Source: Curtobacterium sp. GC_Cur_3
GTDB taxonomy: Bacteria > Actinomycetota > Actinomycetes > Actinomycetales > Microbacteriaceae
Direction of reading: 5' to 3'
DNA: 64,000 nucleotides
NCBI RefSeq assembly: GCF_026544205.1
Contig: NZ_JALNUI010000002.1
Location: 62,001 to 126,000, forward strand
The notes beneath the pieces are model-generated. The model was not told the origin of the DNA. It did not search any database and worked only from the letters and a program-made list of their open reading frames with translations. A program made the position numbers and the translations under genes. Below, in pieces: positions 45,903 through 54,350 of the stretch. Positions within the stretch are counted from its first letter, which is position 1; each line of letters begins with the position of its first letter.

Positions 45903-46484
45903 GTGACCCACGTCGCCGGCCTGGTGTTGGCCGCGGGACAGGGGACGCGGATGGGTCAGCCGAAGGGGCTCGTCCGTGACTCCGCCGGTGTGCTCTGGAC
46001 GTCGATCGCGGTGCGGGCGCTGCGGGACGGTGGCTGTCCGGACGTCACCGTCGTCCTCGGGGCCGCCGGGACGCAGGCGAGCGAGCTCCTCCGGTCCGAG
46101 GAGGACCACGACCAGCCAGCCACGCTCGTCACGGCAGACGACTGGCGCGCGGGTGTGAGTGCGTCGCTCCGTGCCGGGCTCCGTGCGCTCCGATCCCGTG
46201 GTGACGTCGATGCCGCGATCGTCACCCTCGTCGACACCCCGCGGCTGCCGCCGTCGGCCGTCGCTCGGGTGCTCGGCGGGACCGGTGTCGGACCGGAGAC
46301 GCTCCGCCGTGCCGTGTACGGCGGGCGACCCGGGCATCCGGTCCTGATCGGTCGGGCGCACTGGGACGCGCTCGACGCCGCGCTCGCCGGTGACCGGGGC
46401 GCGGGCGAGTACCTCCGGGTGCACGGCGCCGAGCCCCTCGAGTGCGCGGACCTGTGGGACGGCGAGGACCAGGACCGCCCCTGA
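45903..46484 (+). CDS. MocA/MobA-like nucleotidyltransferase
   Basis: 193 residues with an N-terminal nucleotide-binding LAAGQGTRMGQPKGL and a central VTLVDTP where MobA/MocA have their metal-binding DxP. Such enzymes attach CMP or GMP to molybdopterin. The context, downstream of the urate operon and near xanthine dehydrogenase, points to molybdenum-cofactor cytidylylation. GTG start, 30 nt after the uricase stop; the spacer has a short duplicated GTGAGTC-GGCAC segment. Confidence 0.8.
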   Translation: MTHVAGLVLAAGQGTRMGQPKGLVRDSAGVLWTSIAVRALRDGGCPDVTVVLGAAGTQASELLRSEEDHDQPATLVTADDWRAGVSASLRAGLRALRSRGDVDAAIVTLVDTPRLPPSAVARVLGGTGVGPETLRRAVYGGRPGHPVLIGRAHWDALDAALAGDRGAGEYLRVHGAEPLECADLWDGEDQDRP

Positions 46485-46526
46485 TGCGCTGCGCGGACGA
46501 TGCACATCGGCGCAGGTCCCGGACCC

Positions 46527-46994
46527 CTACGACAGGTCGAGGAGCCGCAGGACGTACCCGTCTGGCACGGTGCCGCTGTCGCCGAAGTAGTGGAAGAAGA
46601 GGTTCGTCGCCTCGTCCGCGTCGAACACCTCTGCTGGGTGGATCGCGTGGTCGGTGCCCGCGACGTCCACGGTCTCGGAGAGCGGCTCGCCGAGGTCGTG
46701 CGGCCGTCCGACGACGTAGTGGCGCAGCTCGCCGCCCTCGACACGCTGCAGCTCCACGCTCATGCGGTCGGCGCTCCCGCCGGCCTGGATGTAGCGGCTG
46801 TTCCAGTCCTCGTTCGAGTAGCCGGGACCGTCGGGCCAGCCAGCCTCGTCCGGGACGAACCAGAGCTGGTAGGCGAAGCGGCCCTCACTCGTGCCGTCGA
46901 GCAGACCGAGCATGCGCCGGATCTGGTCGCGGTGGGAGCGGAATTCATTCGACAGCTTCGAGGTGCTGGCGCTGTTGACCGTGTGGACGAACAC
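46527..46994 (-). CDS. Putative immunity protein, copy 2
   Basis: 155 residues, no known family. It is a clear paralogue of the protein encoded at 47014-47475: the last 100 residues are nearly the same (for example ADRMSVELQRVE, VVGRPHDL, HPAEVFDADEAT, GTVPDGYVLRLLDLS). GTG start supported by alignment of MFVHTVNSAS with MFIMTTNAES in the paralogue. Follows the first copy by 19 nt. An immunity role is inferred from its place behind a toxin gene. The N-terminal 40 residues differ most, which is where specificity would be expected to change. Confidence 0.7.
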   Translation of the reverse strand: MFVHTVNSASTSKLSNEFRSHRDQIRRMLGLLDGTSEGRFAYQLWFVPDEAGWPDGPGYSNEDWNSRYIQAGGSADRMSVELQRVEGGELRHYVVGRPHDLGEPLSETVDVAGTDHAIHPAEVFDADEATNLFFHYFGDSGTVPDGYVLRLLDLS

Positions 46995-47013
46995 GAGGCG
47001 GGCGACCCGAGCG

Positions 47014-47475
47014 CTACGACAGGTCGAGGAGCCGCAGGACGTACCCGTCGGGGACGGTGCCGCTGTCCGTGAAGTAGTGGAAGAAGAGGTCCGTCGCCTC
47101 GTCCGCGTCGAACACCTCTGCCGGGTGCACGGCGTGGTCGGTGCCCGCGACGTTGACGGCCTCGGAGAGGGGCTCAGTGAGGTCGTGCGGCCGGCCGACG
47201 ACCCAGTGGCGCAGCTCGCCGTGTTCGACGCGCTGCAGCTCCACGCTCATGCGCTCGGCGCTCCCACCGGCCTGCATGTACCGGCTGTTCCAGTCCTCGT
47301 CGTCGTAGCCCGGCGCGTCGGGCCACCCGGCGCTGTCCGGGACGAACCAGAGCTGGTAGGACCAGTCCTCGTCGTTGTCGAGCTGGCCGAGGTTGAAGCG
47401 GATCTGGTCACGGAACGGCCGGATGCTGTCGATGAGCGGCATGCTCGACTCGGCGTTGGTGGTCATGATGAACAT
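47014..47475 (-). CDS. Putative immunity protein, copy 1
   Basis: 153 residues, acidic, cytoplasmic by composition. It starts 5 nt after the stop of the toxin gene; ATG 47475 is used, with ATG 47466 as an alternative. Acidic surface and position immediately behind a nuclease-type toxin fit an immunity protein. Rich in Trp/Tyr near residues 35-62 (YQLWFVPDSAGWPD). Family not recognised. Confidence 0.72.
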   Translation of the reverse strand: MFIMTTNAESSMPLIDSIRPFRDQIRFNLGQLDNDEDWSYQLWFVPDSAGWPDAPGYDDEDWNSRYMQAGGSAERMSVELQRVEHGELRHWVVGRPHDLTEPLSEAVNVAGTDHAVHPAEVFDADEATDLFFHYFTDSGTVPDGYVLRLLDLS

Positions 47476-47480
47476 CGGTG

Positions 47481-48899
47481 TCAGGGTACTTTCCGCTCGA
47501 TGAACTCGGTGATCTTGATGACCTTGCCGTTGAGCGTGGCGTAGGCCGGGTTCTCGGGGCTGATGGCCGCGTCGAACTCCCGCTGCGCCGGTGAGCGGAC
47601 GGCGGTGCCGCTCTTGATCTCGACGCCGATGTAGGTGCCGTCGGCCTTCTGCACGAGGCCGTCGTAGATGCGGCCGTTCGGGACGCCGTCGACAGTGGCC
47701 TTGACCTTGGTGGTGTCGACCGTGGTCCCGAGCTGCTTCTCGACCTGCTTCAGGCCGTCGGCTTCCTTCTGCGCGGCGTCGACGCGGGCCGAGTCGTTGT
47801 TCTCCGACCGGTACGTCCCGTCGTTGTTCCGCCCCGGGTGCTGCTCGTTCGGCTCCTTGGCGTTCCTGGCGCGTTCGGCGTTGTCCGTCCGGTACGGGGT
47901 GCTCCGGTCGTCGGTCATCGCGTGCACGCCGAGCCCGAGCGCCCCGGTGCCGGCGAGGGCTGCTCCGGCCGCGATGACGCCCGCGCCGGAGATGTTCAGC
48001 GCGACACCCGCGGGTGCACCGACGACGGTCAGGTCGAGGGCGACACCGCCGCCCTCCATGGCGGCGCCGCCGGCCATCGTCGCCAGGCCGCCGAGGAGCT
48101 CGAGGACCTCGTCCGGGTGGTTCACCATCGCGTTGCCGAGGGACGCGAAGACGTTGCCGGCAGTCGCTGCGGCGTCCTGCAGGTAGGGGAGTCCGGCGGT
48201 GGCCTGCGCGCCGGCGATCGTGACGCCGAGCTCCGTGACGGTCTTCACCGTGTGCCAGGCGTCCTCGAACCAGTTGCCGCCGCCTCCGGCCGTGGTGCTG
48301 GACACCGAGGCGGCGGTGTGGACGGCGTGGGCGTCGACCGTCGACGGCGTGATCCCGTCGAGCTCGGCTGCGACGGCGTCGAGCGTCGCGGTGACGTGGT
48401 CGTTGTGCGCCTGCACCCGCATGCGCAGCCCGAGTTCCTCGGTGACGAGCGCGGGGACCTGCTGCCAGTTGCTGACGACGGCCCCGACCGCGCCGAGGAG
48501 GTCCCCGGTGGACGCAGCCTTGGCGGCCTCGGCGGCGACCTGCCCGGGGGCCGAGGCGTGGAAGGCGTCGATCTGCCGGACGAGCGCGTCGTGCTCCTGC
48601 GCGAGCTCCTCGGTCCGGCTCGCGGCGCGGGTCGCGACCCGGAGGAACGCGTCCCCGGCGCTCTGCAGGTGCCTGGCCTTGGTCACCGCCGGGTCCATCA
48701 GCGGCGTCAGCGCCGGCTGCAGGGCGTCCGAGGTGAAGACGGCGGGGAGCCCGGACCAGGACCGCGACGCGGCGGTCGCGGCGGACAGGACGCCGTCGGT
48801 GGCGGCGGCGAACCGCTGGGCGGCCGAGCGGAGCGCGGCGGCGTCGTCGGTGACGTCCGTGACGTCGGCGGCGGTCAGCGCGCCGGCGAGGACGCTCAC
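47481..48899 (-). CDS. WXG/LXG-type polymorphic toxin with REase-like C-terminal domain
   Basis: 472 residues. The first 230 or so are helical with an Ala-rich composition, a WXG-like SWSGLP near residue 48 and no cleavable signal; then a Gly/Ala-rich hydrophobic stretch (about 255-330) that could act in membrane passage. The C-terminal domain (about 340-472) has RIYDGL followed by GVEIKSG and then QREFD, the D...ExK...Q order of PD-(D/E)xK nucleases. GTG overlaps the stop of a small WXG100-like gene; putative immunity genes follow at once. Export by a type VII-like system is inferred; none is in the window. Confidence 0.78.
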   Translation of the reverse strand: MSVLAGALTAADVTDVTDDAAALRSAAQRFAAATDGVLSAATAASRSWSGLPAVFTSDALQPALTPLMDPAVTKARHLQSAGDAFLRVATRAASRTEELAQEHDALVRQIDAFHASAPGQVAAEAAKAASTGDLLGAVGAVVSNWQQVPALVTEELGLRMRVQAHNDHVTATLDAVAAELDGITPSTVDAHAVHTAASVSSTTAGGGGNWFEDAWHTVKTVTELGVTIAGAQATAGLPYLQDAAATAGNVFASLGNAMVNHPDEVLELLGGLATMAGGAAMEGGGVALDLTVVGAPAGVALNISGAGVIAAGAALAGTGALGLGVHAMTDDRSTPYRTDNAERARNAKEPNEQHPGRNNDGTYRSENNDSARVDAAQKEADGLKQVEKQLGTTVDTTKVKATVDGVPNGRIYDGLVQKADGTYIGVEIKSGTAVRSPAQREFDAAISPENPAYATLNGKVIKITEFIERKVP

Positions 48900-49201
48900 C
48901 GGCCCATGCCGCTGACGTCGGCAGCGAGGTGGCTGTCGGTCGCGGTGATCGCGTCGTGCGCCGTGGTGAGCGACGCCGCGAGGCTCGTCATGCGGACACC
49001 GATGTCGTCGCTGCGCCCACGGAAGCGGCCGGCGAGCCGTCCGAGGGCACCGCTCAGCTGTGGCGAGGTGGCGGCGGCGACAGCCGTGCTCAGCGCGGCG
49101 TCGGCGGCGGCCGCCTGCTGCCCGGCGCTCCCGCCGTGGACGTTCAGGTCGCCGACCAGCGACGACAGCCCGCCCGCATCGACCCGTAGTTCCCCAGCCA
49201 T
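48896..49201 (-). CDS. WXG100-like small partner protein
   Basis: 101 residues, all-helical, Ala/Ser/Asp-rich, without signal peptide: the size and composition of ESX/WXG100 partners, though the central W-x-G is not evident (LAGRFRGRSDD is at that place). ATG 49201 with a GGGGGG run 3 nt upstream. Overlaps the toxin GTG, so it may be a chaperone or co-secreted partner of the toxin, as known for other type VII effectors. Confidence 0.7.
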   Translation of the reverse strand: MAGELRVDAGGLSSLVGDLNVHGGSAGQQAAAADAALSTAVAAATSPQLSGALGRLAGRFRGRSDDIGVRMTSLAASLTTAHDAITATDSHLAADVSGMGR

Positions 49202-49302
49202 GGTCCCCCCGATGATCCCCGACAGCGTGGTGCAGCAGCCACCCTAGGGCTGCTGCGGCCGTCGCGCACCTCCGGCGTCGCCGGTGGCGGTGGTCAGCAC
49301 TG

Positions 49303-49349
49303 CCGGACGGGAGGCTCGGTGGCGGTCGCGGGGTGAGCCTCCCGTCCGG
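49303..49349 (-). terminator. Hairpin after the DUF4232 lipoprotein gene
   Basis: A perfect 15-bp stem (49303-49317 with 49335-49349) and a 17-nt loop, 13 nt past the stop at 49362. No T run. Confidence 0.6.
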
Positions 49350-49361
49350 TGGGTGGTGGCG

Positions 49362-50102
49362 TCAGAACGACGCGAGCGCGCTCGTGCTGAGCTGGTGGAC
49401 CGCCGGCGCAGCGCAGGACTCGAACAGCGCCCCGGTGGCGGGGACGAAGAGCGACTGGCGCGATCCCGGCGGGATCACGCGGAAGCCGTCGGTCACGCGC
49501 GGGTGGCACGTGGCGGAGTCCCAGTCGCCGGCGTCCCTGACGGTCACCACCGCCTGGACCTCACCGGACGGTCGGAGGGTGAGGGTCTGGTGCGGCGTCG
49601 AGCGGTCGAGCGTCGCCGCGTTGCCGATCTGGGTTCCGTTGCCGCCCCCGACGAAGGAGACGCCGGGCCAGCCCTGCAGGGTGCAGGACCGCGCGCCGGT
49701 GTTGCGCAGGATGATCGCGACCCGCGTGGCGCCCGCGCTGCTGCCGCCGCCGTCCGCGACCGACCCGGTGAGCTGGGAGGTGGCGCACCGTGTGCTCGCC
49801 GTGCCGCCGGAGGTGGTGCTGGCGGGTGCGGGAGCGGCGGCCGTCCCGGAGCCGCGGGAGGGAGCCGGGGCCGCGGTGCTGCCAGCGCTGGACGGCGTCG
49901 TCGCGGCGGGCGTGGACCGGCTCGGAGCGGTGGTGGGGCCGGTGGTGGGACTGGCGGACGTCGAGGTGCCGGTCGAGGCCCCGGTCGACGGGTGGGCGGC
50001 GGTCGCGGCTCCGGTGCCGCCGCCGGAGCAGGCGGTCAGCAGGAGCGCCATCGCGGTGACGCCGATGATCGGCAGGATGGTCCGTACGCGTGCTGTGGTC
50101 AT
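49362..50102 (-). CDS. DUF4232-type lipoprotein
   Basis: 246 residues. Lipobox LLTAC (Cys25), a long Ser/Thr/Pro-rich linker (about 26-105), then a C-terminal DUF4232-like domain with CATSQLTGSV, VAIILRNTGARSCTLQGWPGV and a final Cys. This domain is common in actinobacterial surface lipoproteins of unknown role. The open frame reaches 52073 only as a shadow. It lies 47 nt after the histidine kinase gene and may be a read-out or sensor partner. Confidence 0.85.
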   Translation of the reverse strand: MTTARVRTILPIIGVTAMALLLTACSGGGTGAATAAHPSTGASTGTSTSASPTTGPTTAPSRSTPAATTPSSAGSTAAPAPSRGSGTAAAPAPASTTSGGTASTRCATSQLTGSVADGGGSSAGATRVAIILRNTGARSCTLQGWPGVSFVGGGNGTQIGNAATLDRSTPHQTLTLRPSGEVQAVVTVRDAGDWDSATCHPRVTDGFRVIPPGSRQSLFVPATGALFESCAAPAVHQLSTSALASF

Positions 50103-50149
50103 GGGACCAGCGTGCGTCCGGGACGTGGCTCGGCTGCGGCAGGCGTGTG

Positions 50150-51409
50150 TCAGTCCGGTGACAGGGCCTGGTCGAAGACCAGGCTCGCGCTCGCGCCCCG
50201 GTCGGTGTTGCGGAGCACGACCCGCGCTCCCGTGGCGTCGGCGTGGTGCAGGGCGATCGCGAGGCCGATCCCGGTGCCGCCGGCGGTGCCGAGCGCGCCG
50301 AACCGCCGAGGTCCCTCCGCGAGGAGCGCCTCGGGGAACCCCGGCCCGCGGTCGGTGACGCGGACCTCGGTGCCGTCGACGACCACCTCGACGTCGCCGT
50401 CGCCGTGGCGCTCCGCGTTGCCGACCAGGTTCGTCAGGGCCCGTGCCAGTCGGTCGGGGTCGAGCCCGACGGTGGCGTCCGCGAGCACCCGGACCGGGAC
50501 GTGGCTCGACGGGGACTCGGCGAGCACCCGTTCGACGGACCGCGCGAGGGACCGTGGCCGGACGTCGGAGGCCGGGGCGTCGTGCTGCGCGCGGGCGAGC
50601 CGGAGGAGGTCGTCGACCAGATCGCGCAGCCGCCGCACGAGTCGTCGGATGCGGTCGGCGTCCTCGTCGTTCCCGAGCAGCGCGGCTGCGCTGCTGAGCG
50701 CCGTGAGGGGGGTCTTCAGGTCGTGGGCGACGTCGGCGCTGACGGCGCGCTCCTGTTCGAGCCGGACGGCGAGCGCGGCAGCGGTGTCCGCGATGCCGCG
50801 GGACAGCACGCCCACCTCGTCGTCCTCGGCGGTCGGGCGGTCCGCCTGCCGACCCGCGATGGCGTCGTTGACGGTGCTGGCGGTGACGCGGAGCCGTCGG
50901 GTGAGCCGTCCGGCGACGAACCAGGACACCAGCGCGGCGATCAGCGCGGCACCGGCGCCGCTCACCGCGAAGGTGCGGACCAGGTCGGCCCACTGCTGTC
51001 GGACCGGTGCGCCGGAGACGCGCGTCGCGAGCAGGTCGGCGCCCTCGCCCCGGGCGGCCCACATCGAGGTGCCGTCGTCGTACGTCACGACGGCACGTGC
51101 GTCCAACGCCCCGCGGAGCTCCGCGGGCAGTGCGGCGGGGTCGCGGGTGGCACGCGACGGCAGGGCGCCGCCGAACGCGTCGGTCGCGGCGATCTCGCGG
51201 AGCTGGGCGGTGGCCTGCGTGCGGAGCTGGTCGCGGGCGCCCGTGATGGACGTGTGCGCGAAGACCGCCCCGGCGGCGAGGACGAGGGTGAGGGCGAGCA
51301 GGGCCATGGCGGCGGCGGTCCTGACCCGGAGCGAGCGGTGCCAGGGCACGTGCGTGGTGATGACCGGGCGCGGGGCCGTCGTCCCCGGCGTCGAGCTCCA
51401 GGTCGTCAC
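50150..51409 (-). CDS. Two-component sensor histidine kinase
   Basis: 419 residues. Two membrane helices (about 28-52 and 145-167) enclose an extracytoplasmic sensor part; a HAMP-like region (RRLRVTASTVNDAI) follows. Kinase motifs: H box VSADVAHDLKTPLTAL, N box NLVGNAERHG, DRGPGFP and GGTGIGLAIALHHADA. The H box begins AHDLKTP, a DHp variant frequent in actinobacteria. GTG 51409 overlaps the regulator stop (GTGA). Phosphorylates the regulator encoded just upstream. Confidence 0.9.
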   Translation of the reverse strand: MTTWSSTPGTTAPRPVITTHVPWHRSLRVRTAAAMALLALTLVLAAGAVFAHTSITGARDQLRTQATAQLREIAATDAFGGALPSRATRDPAALPAELRGALDARAVVTYDDGTSMWAARGEGADLLATRVSGAPVRQQWADLVRTFAVSGAGAALIAALVSWFVAGRLTRRLRVTASTVNDAIAGRQADRPTAEDDEVGVLSRGIADTAAALAVRLEQERAVSADVAHDLKTPLTALSSAAALLGNDEDADRIRRLVRRLRDLVDDLLRLARAQHDAPASDVRPRSLARSVERVLAESPSSHVPVRVLADATVGLDPDRLARALTNLVGNAERHGDGDVEVVVDGTEVRVTDRGPGFPEALLAEGPRRFGALGTAGGTGIGLAIALHHADATGARVVLRNTDRGASASLVFDQALSPD

Positions 51410-52086
51410 GGGCCGGCCGCCGCGACCCGGTAGCCGAAGCCGCGGACCGTCTCGACGACGTCGACCCCGAGCTTCCGGCGGAGGCGCTGCACGTTCGTGT
51501 CCACGATCCGCGGGTCCTGCCACGTGGAGCCCCACACGATCGCGACCACCTGCTCGCGGGACAGCACGGCACCGCGGTTCGCGAGGAGGGCCTGCAGGAC
51601 GCGGAACTCCGTCGCGCTGAGCGTGATCGGGGTCGCACCGCGCAGCACCCGCTTGGCGTCGTGCTCGACGACCAGGGCGCCGAGCCGTTCCGTCCGTGCC
51701 GGTCGTGCGCCGGTGCGACGGAGGACGGCGGTGAGCCGGGCGGCGAGGACGTCGGGGTCGAACGGCTTCGTGACGTAGTCGTCCGCGCCGGCGTGCAGCC
51801 CGCCGGCGATGTCGGTGGGCAGGTCCCTGGCGGTGAGGAACACCACGGGGACGGCCAGCTCGGCGAGTTCCCGTGCGAGGGCGATCCCGTCCATCCGCGG
51901 CATGGCGACGTCGACCAGGGCGATGTCGGGCAGGGCGGCCCGGGCGAGGTCGAGTGCGACGACGCCGTCGCGGGCCTCCTGGACGCGGAAGCCCCGTCGG
52001 AGGAGCAGCAGGCGCGTGGTCTCGCGGACGTCGTCGTCGTCCTCGGCGAGGAGCACCATCGCGCCGCCGTCACCCGGGTCCGTCAC
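51406..52086 (-). CDS. OmpR-type response regulator
   Basis: 226 residues: receiver domain (EDDDDV acidic pocket near residue 15; phospho-acceptor in LVDVAMPRMDG, Asp59; Lys in VTKPFD) and a winged-helix output domain (LSATEFRVLQALLANRG, then VDTNVQRLRRKLG). GTG 52086 overlaps the stop of the preceding secreted-protein gene (GTGA); ATG 52059 is an alternative giving a shorter start. Probable targets are the neighbouring exported proteins, by position only. Confidence 0.9.
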   Translation of the reverse strand: MTDPGDGGAMVLLAEDDDDVRETTRLLLLRRGFRVQEARDGVVALDLARAALPDIALVDVAMPRMDGIALARELAELAVPVVFLTARDLPTDIAGGLHAGADDYVTKPFDPDVLAARLTAVLRRTGARPARTERLGALVVEHDAKRVLRGATPITLSATEFRVLQALLANRGAVLSREQVVAIVWGSTWQDPRIVDTNVQRLRRKLGVDVVETVRGFGYRVAAAGP

Positions 52087-52598
52087 GAGAGCACCTGGTC
52101 GGTGACGAACCCCTGGTCGCTCCAGCGGAAGGACATCGTCGGGCGGCTGGCCCACGCGGGGCGGCCGTTCGCGAAGGTGATGCGGAGGCGTTCGTACCGG
52201 GTGGTGCCGGCGACGTCGACCCGGTCGTGGAAGGCGACCGCGACCGCGTACCGGTGCAGCTCCCCGCTCGCGCAGTCGCAGGGGTTGTCGACGAAGCTGC
52301 CGACGCCGCGGGACGTCTGCCCGCCCCACGAGGACCAGGTGAGGTCCTGCAGCACCTGGTCGGTCGACGCGCACCAGATCGGGATCGTGAGCGGCGAGGA
52401 GACGGCCTCGCGCCCACAGCCGGCGAAGTACGCGCTGGTGGCGGTCATGGTCGTCGACACGGGCGTGCCGTCCTGGAGCGGGGCGCCGAGCGCGCTCATG
52501 CTCAGCGATGCTGCCACGCAGGTCACGATCGCGGTGGCGACGGCCGCGGCGGTCGCGGTGAGCCCGGTGCGGCGGGGGAGTCTGGCGGGTCTCGGCAT
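52083..52598 (-). CDS. Secreted protein of unknown function
   Basis: 171 residues. Twin-Arg/basic start followed by a hydrophobic segment (about 12-36) and a likely cleavage site near ALGAP; the mature part contains CGREA, WCASTDQ, NPCDCASGE, that is four to five cysteines likely forming disulfides. No family recognised. ATG 52598 has AGGAGG upstream; the longer frame is a shadow. First gene of an operon with the two-component system, so it may be a signal or target. Confidence 0.72.
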   Translation of the reverse strand: MPRPARLPRRTGLTATAAAVATAIVTCVAASLSMSALGAPLQDGTPVSTTMTATSAYFAGCGREAVSSPLTIPIWCASTDQVLQDLTWSSWGGQTSRGVGSFVDNPCDCASGELHRYAVAVAFHDRVDVAGTTRYERLRITFANGRPAWASRPTMSFRWSDQGFVTDQVLS

Positions 52599-52824
52599 GG
52601 GGTCCTCCTGGTCCGGATGTCCATGAGTCTGGAGCGCCGGCGTGGCTCGACCGCGGCAGGCGTGTGACAGTCCGGTGACAGCGTGAGCCGCGCGGGGCCG
52701 CGGGCGTCCGTGCCGTCGATGCCATCCTGCCGGTACGACCGTCACGTCGTCGACACCGTGGCTCCGTAGGTTCGCCGACATCGGGAGCGGACACCCAGTC
52801 GTGCCCCACCAGGAGGAGGACCCC

Positions 52825-53511
52825 ATGGAACGGACGAGGACCACGGCGGGGGCCGTCGTCGCGGCGGTGCTGGTCGTGTCCGGCCTGCTCGCGGGCTGTT
52901 CGCAGTCGCCGGTCGAGACCGAGCCGGAGACGGGAGCGGGTGGCGCGGGGCCGTCTCGCACGGCCTCGCCGAGCGCGGAGCCGTCATCGAGCGCGGAGCC
53001 GTCGTCGAGCACGGCACCGTCCTCGAACTCGTCGTCGTCGACAACGGCCACGAGCTCGGCGTCGCCCGCGGTCTTCCCGCCCGGGCAACCGCCACGGCCC
53101 GGCGTGCAGAGCCCGCTCCCGTGGACGGACACCGTCCCCGGGCTGACCGCGGCCGTCCGCGCCGCCGACCACCCGGGGCTGCAGATCTGCGGCGACGACG
53201 TCAGGTCCGTGGTCATCAGCGCGAGTGACCTGCGCGGCATCGGGACGACACAGTGGCTCGTCGACAGCACCTGCGACGGTGCGACGGCGACCTCACCCGA
53301 CGAGGTGTCGATCTACGAGAAGGCGGGCTCCGGGATCGTCAGGACGGACGTCGTCTACGAGTTCACCGCCAACCGGCCCCGACTCACCGCGTCGCCGTAC
53401 CTGTTCGGCCCGCACACGGTCGTGCTGACGTTCGACGGGGGCGCGTCCTACCGCCTCGTCGCGATCCAGCCGCACGCCGTCGTGCCCGGTCTCGTCGCGC
53501 GGTTCTCGTGA
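52825..53511 (+). CDS. Lipoprotein of unknown function
   Basis: 228 residues. Lipobox LAGC (Cys25), a Ser/Glu/Thr-rich linker with repeated PSS(S/A)EPSSS-type units (about 48-90), and a compact C-terminal domain with ICGDDVRSVVISASDLRG and FTANRPRLTASPYLF. Start ATG 52825 follows AGGAGGAGGA. It diverges from the secreted-protein operon. No family recognised. Confidence 0.78.
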   Translation: MERTRTTAGAVVAAVLVVSGLLAGCSQSPVETEPETGAGGAGPSRTASPSAEPSSSAEPSSSTAPSSNSSSSTTATSSASPAVFPPGQPPRPGVQSPLPWTDTVPGLTAAVRAADHPGLQICGDDVRSVVISASDLRGIGTTQWLVDSTCDGATATSPDEVSIYEKAGSGIVRTDVVYEFTANRPRLTASPYLFGPHTVVLTFDGGASYRLVAIQPHAVVPGLVARFS

Positions 53512-53675
53512 ACGGGGACGGGTGGACCGGCCAGGTCGGACCGTACGGCGGTCGTCAGGCCGGCGAGGTCGACGCGGACGAGGTGCCGCAGGACGACGTC
53601 GTCGTCGCGGTGATCTGCAGCGCGATGGCGTTGACGATGTCCGGGCTCGTCGTGCTGCTGTTCCTCTGGCGCTGA
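53508..53675 (+). CDS. Small membrane protein (55 aa)
   Basis: GTG overlapping the lipoprotein stop (GTGA). An acidic, Gly-rich N-terminal half is followed by one hydrophobic helix (VVVAVICSAMALTMSGLVVL) and a short LFLWR end. Probably a partner of the lipoprotein by coupling; function unknown. Confidence 0.6.
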   Translation: MNGDGWTGQVGPYGGRQAGEVDADEVPQDDVVVAVICSAMALTMSGLVVLLFLWR

Positions 53676-53694
53676 CGGCAGCTGCCCTCAGCGC
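53669..53694. terminator. Palindromic hairpin covering both convergent stop codons
   Basis: GCGCTGA (53669-53675) pairs with TCAGCGC (53688-53694), and the inner GGCAGCTGCC is itself a palindrome. The two stop codons of the converging genes are the arms of the stem. Likely a compact bidirectional terminator. Confidence 0.5.
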
Positions 53695-54350
53695 TCGATG
53701 TCGACGACCCGCGTCGCCCGGTCGAGGAACGCGTCGTCCGACGTGGTGACCACCGCGGCGAGCCCGGTGTCACGCACGAGGCCGGCGACCAGGTCGACGA
53801 TCCCCGCGGCGGTCGCGCTGTCAAGCTGTGCCGTCGGTTCGTCGGCGAGCAGGAGTCCCGGTCGAACGACGACCGCTCGGGCGATGCCGACCCGCTGCTG
53901 CTGACCGCCGGAGAGCTCGTCGGGGCGCTGGTGCTCGTGTCCGGTCAGGCCGACGAGCGCGAGCGCCTCGGCCACCATCGCGTCCCGCTCGGCCGGCTCG
54001 GTGCGCCGGATGCGGAGCGGCACCTCGACGTTCTCGGCCGCGGTCAGCACGGGCAGGAGTGAGAAGTCCTGGAAGACGATCGCCAGGCGGTCGCGGCGGA
54101 GTGCGCGGAGCTCGTCCTCGCTCCGGTCGGCCAGGGTTGTCCCGTCGACGGCGACCGTGCCGCGGTCCGGACGCTCGAGGCCGGCGAGCAGCCGCAGCAG
54201 CGAGGTCTTGCCGGACCCGGAGGCGCCGCGGACGACCACGAGTTCGCCGCGGTCCGCGCGCAGGTCCACGTCGTGCACGACCCGGAGCGGGCCGGCCGCG
54301 GTGGTCACGTCCCACCCGAGCCCGGAGGCCTCGAGCACGGTGCCGCTCAC
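53688..54350 (-). CDS. ABC transporter ATPase (LolD/MacB-like)
   Basis: 220 residues: Walker A RGASGSGKTS (about residues 41-50), Q-loop VFQDFSLLPVLTAAENV, signature LSGGQQQRVGIARA, Walker B LLLADEPTAQLD; the switch position, usually His, is in VTTSDDAFL. This is the LolD/MacB/FtsE type that drives FtsX-fold permeases. GTG start overlapping the stop of the second ATPase gene. Probably works with one or both permeases encoded at 55210-60902. Confidence 0.9.
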   Translation of the reverse strand: MSGTVLEASGLGWDVTTAAGPLRVVHDVDLRADRGELVVVRGASGSGKTSLLRLLAGLERPDRGTVAVDGTTLADRSEDELRALRRDRLAIVFQDFSLLPVLTAAENVEVPLRIRRTEPAERDAMVAEALALVGLTGHEHQRPDELSGGQQQRVGIARAVVVRPGLLLADEPTAQLDSATAAGIVDLVAGLVRDTGLAAVVTTSDDAFLDRATRVVDIER

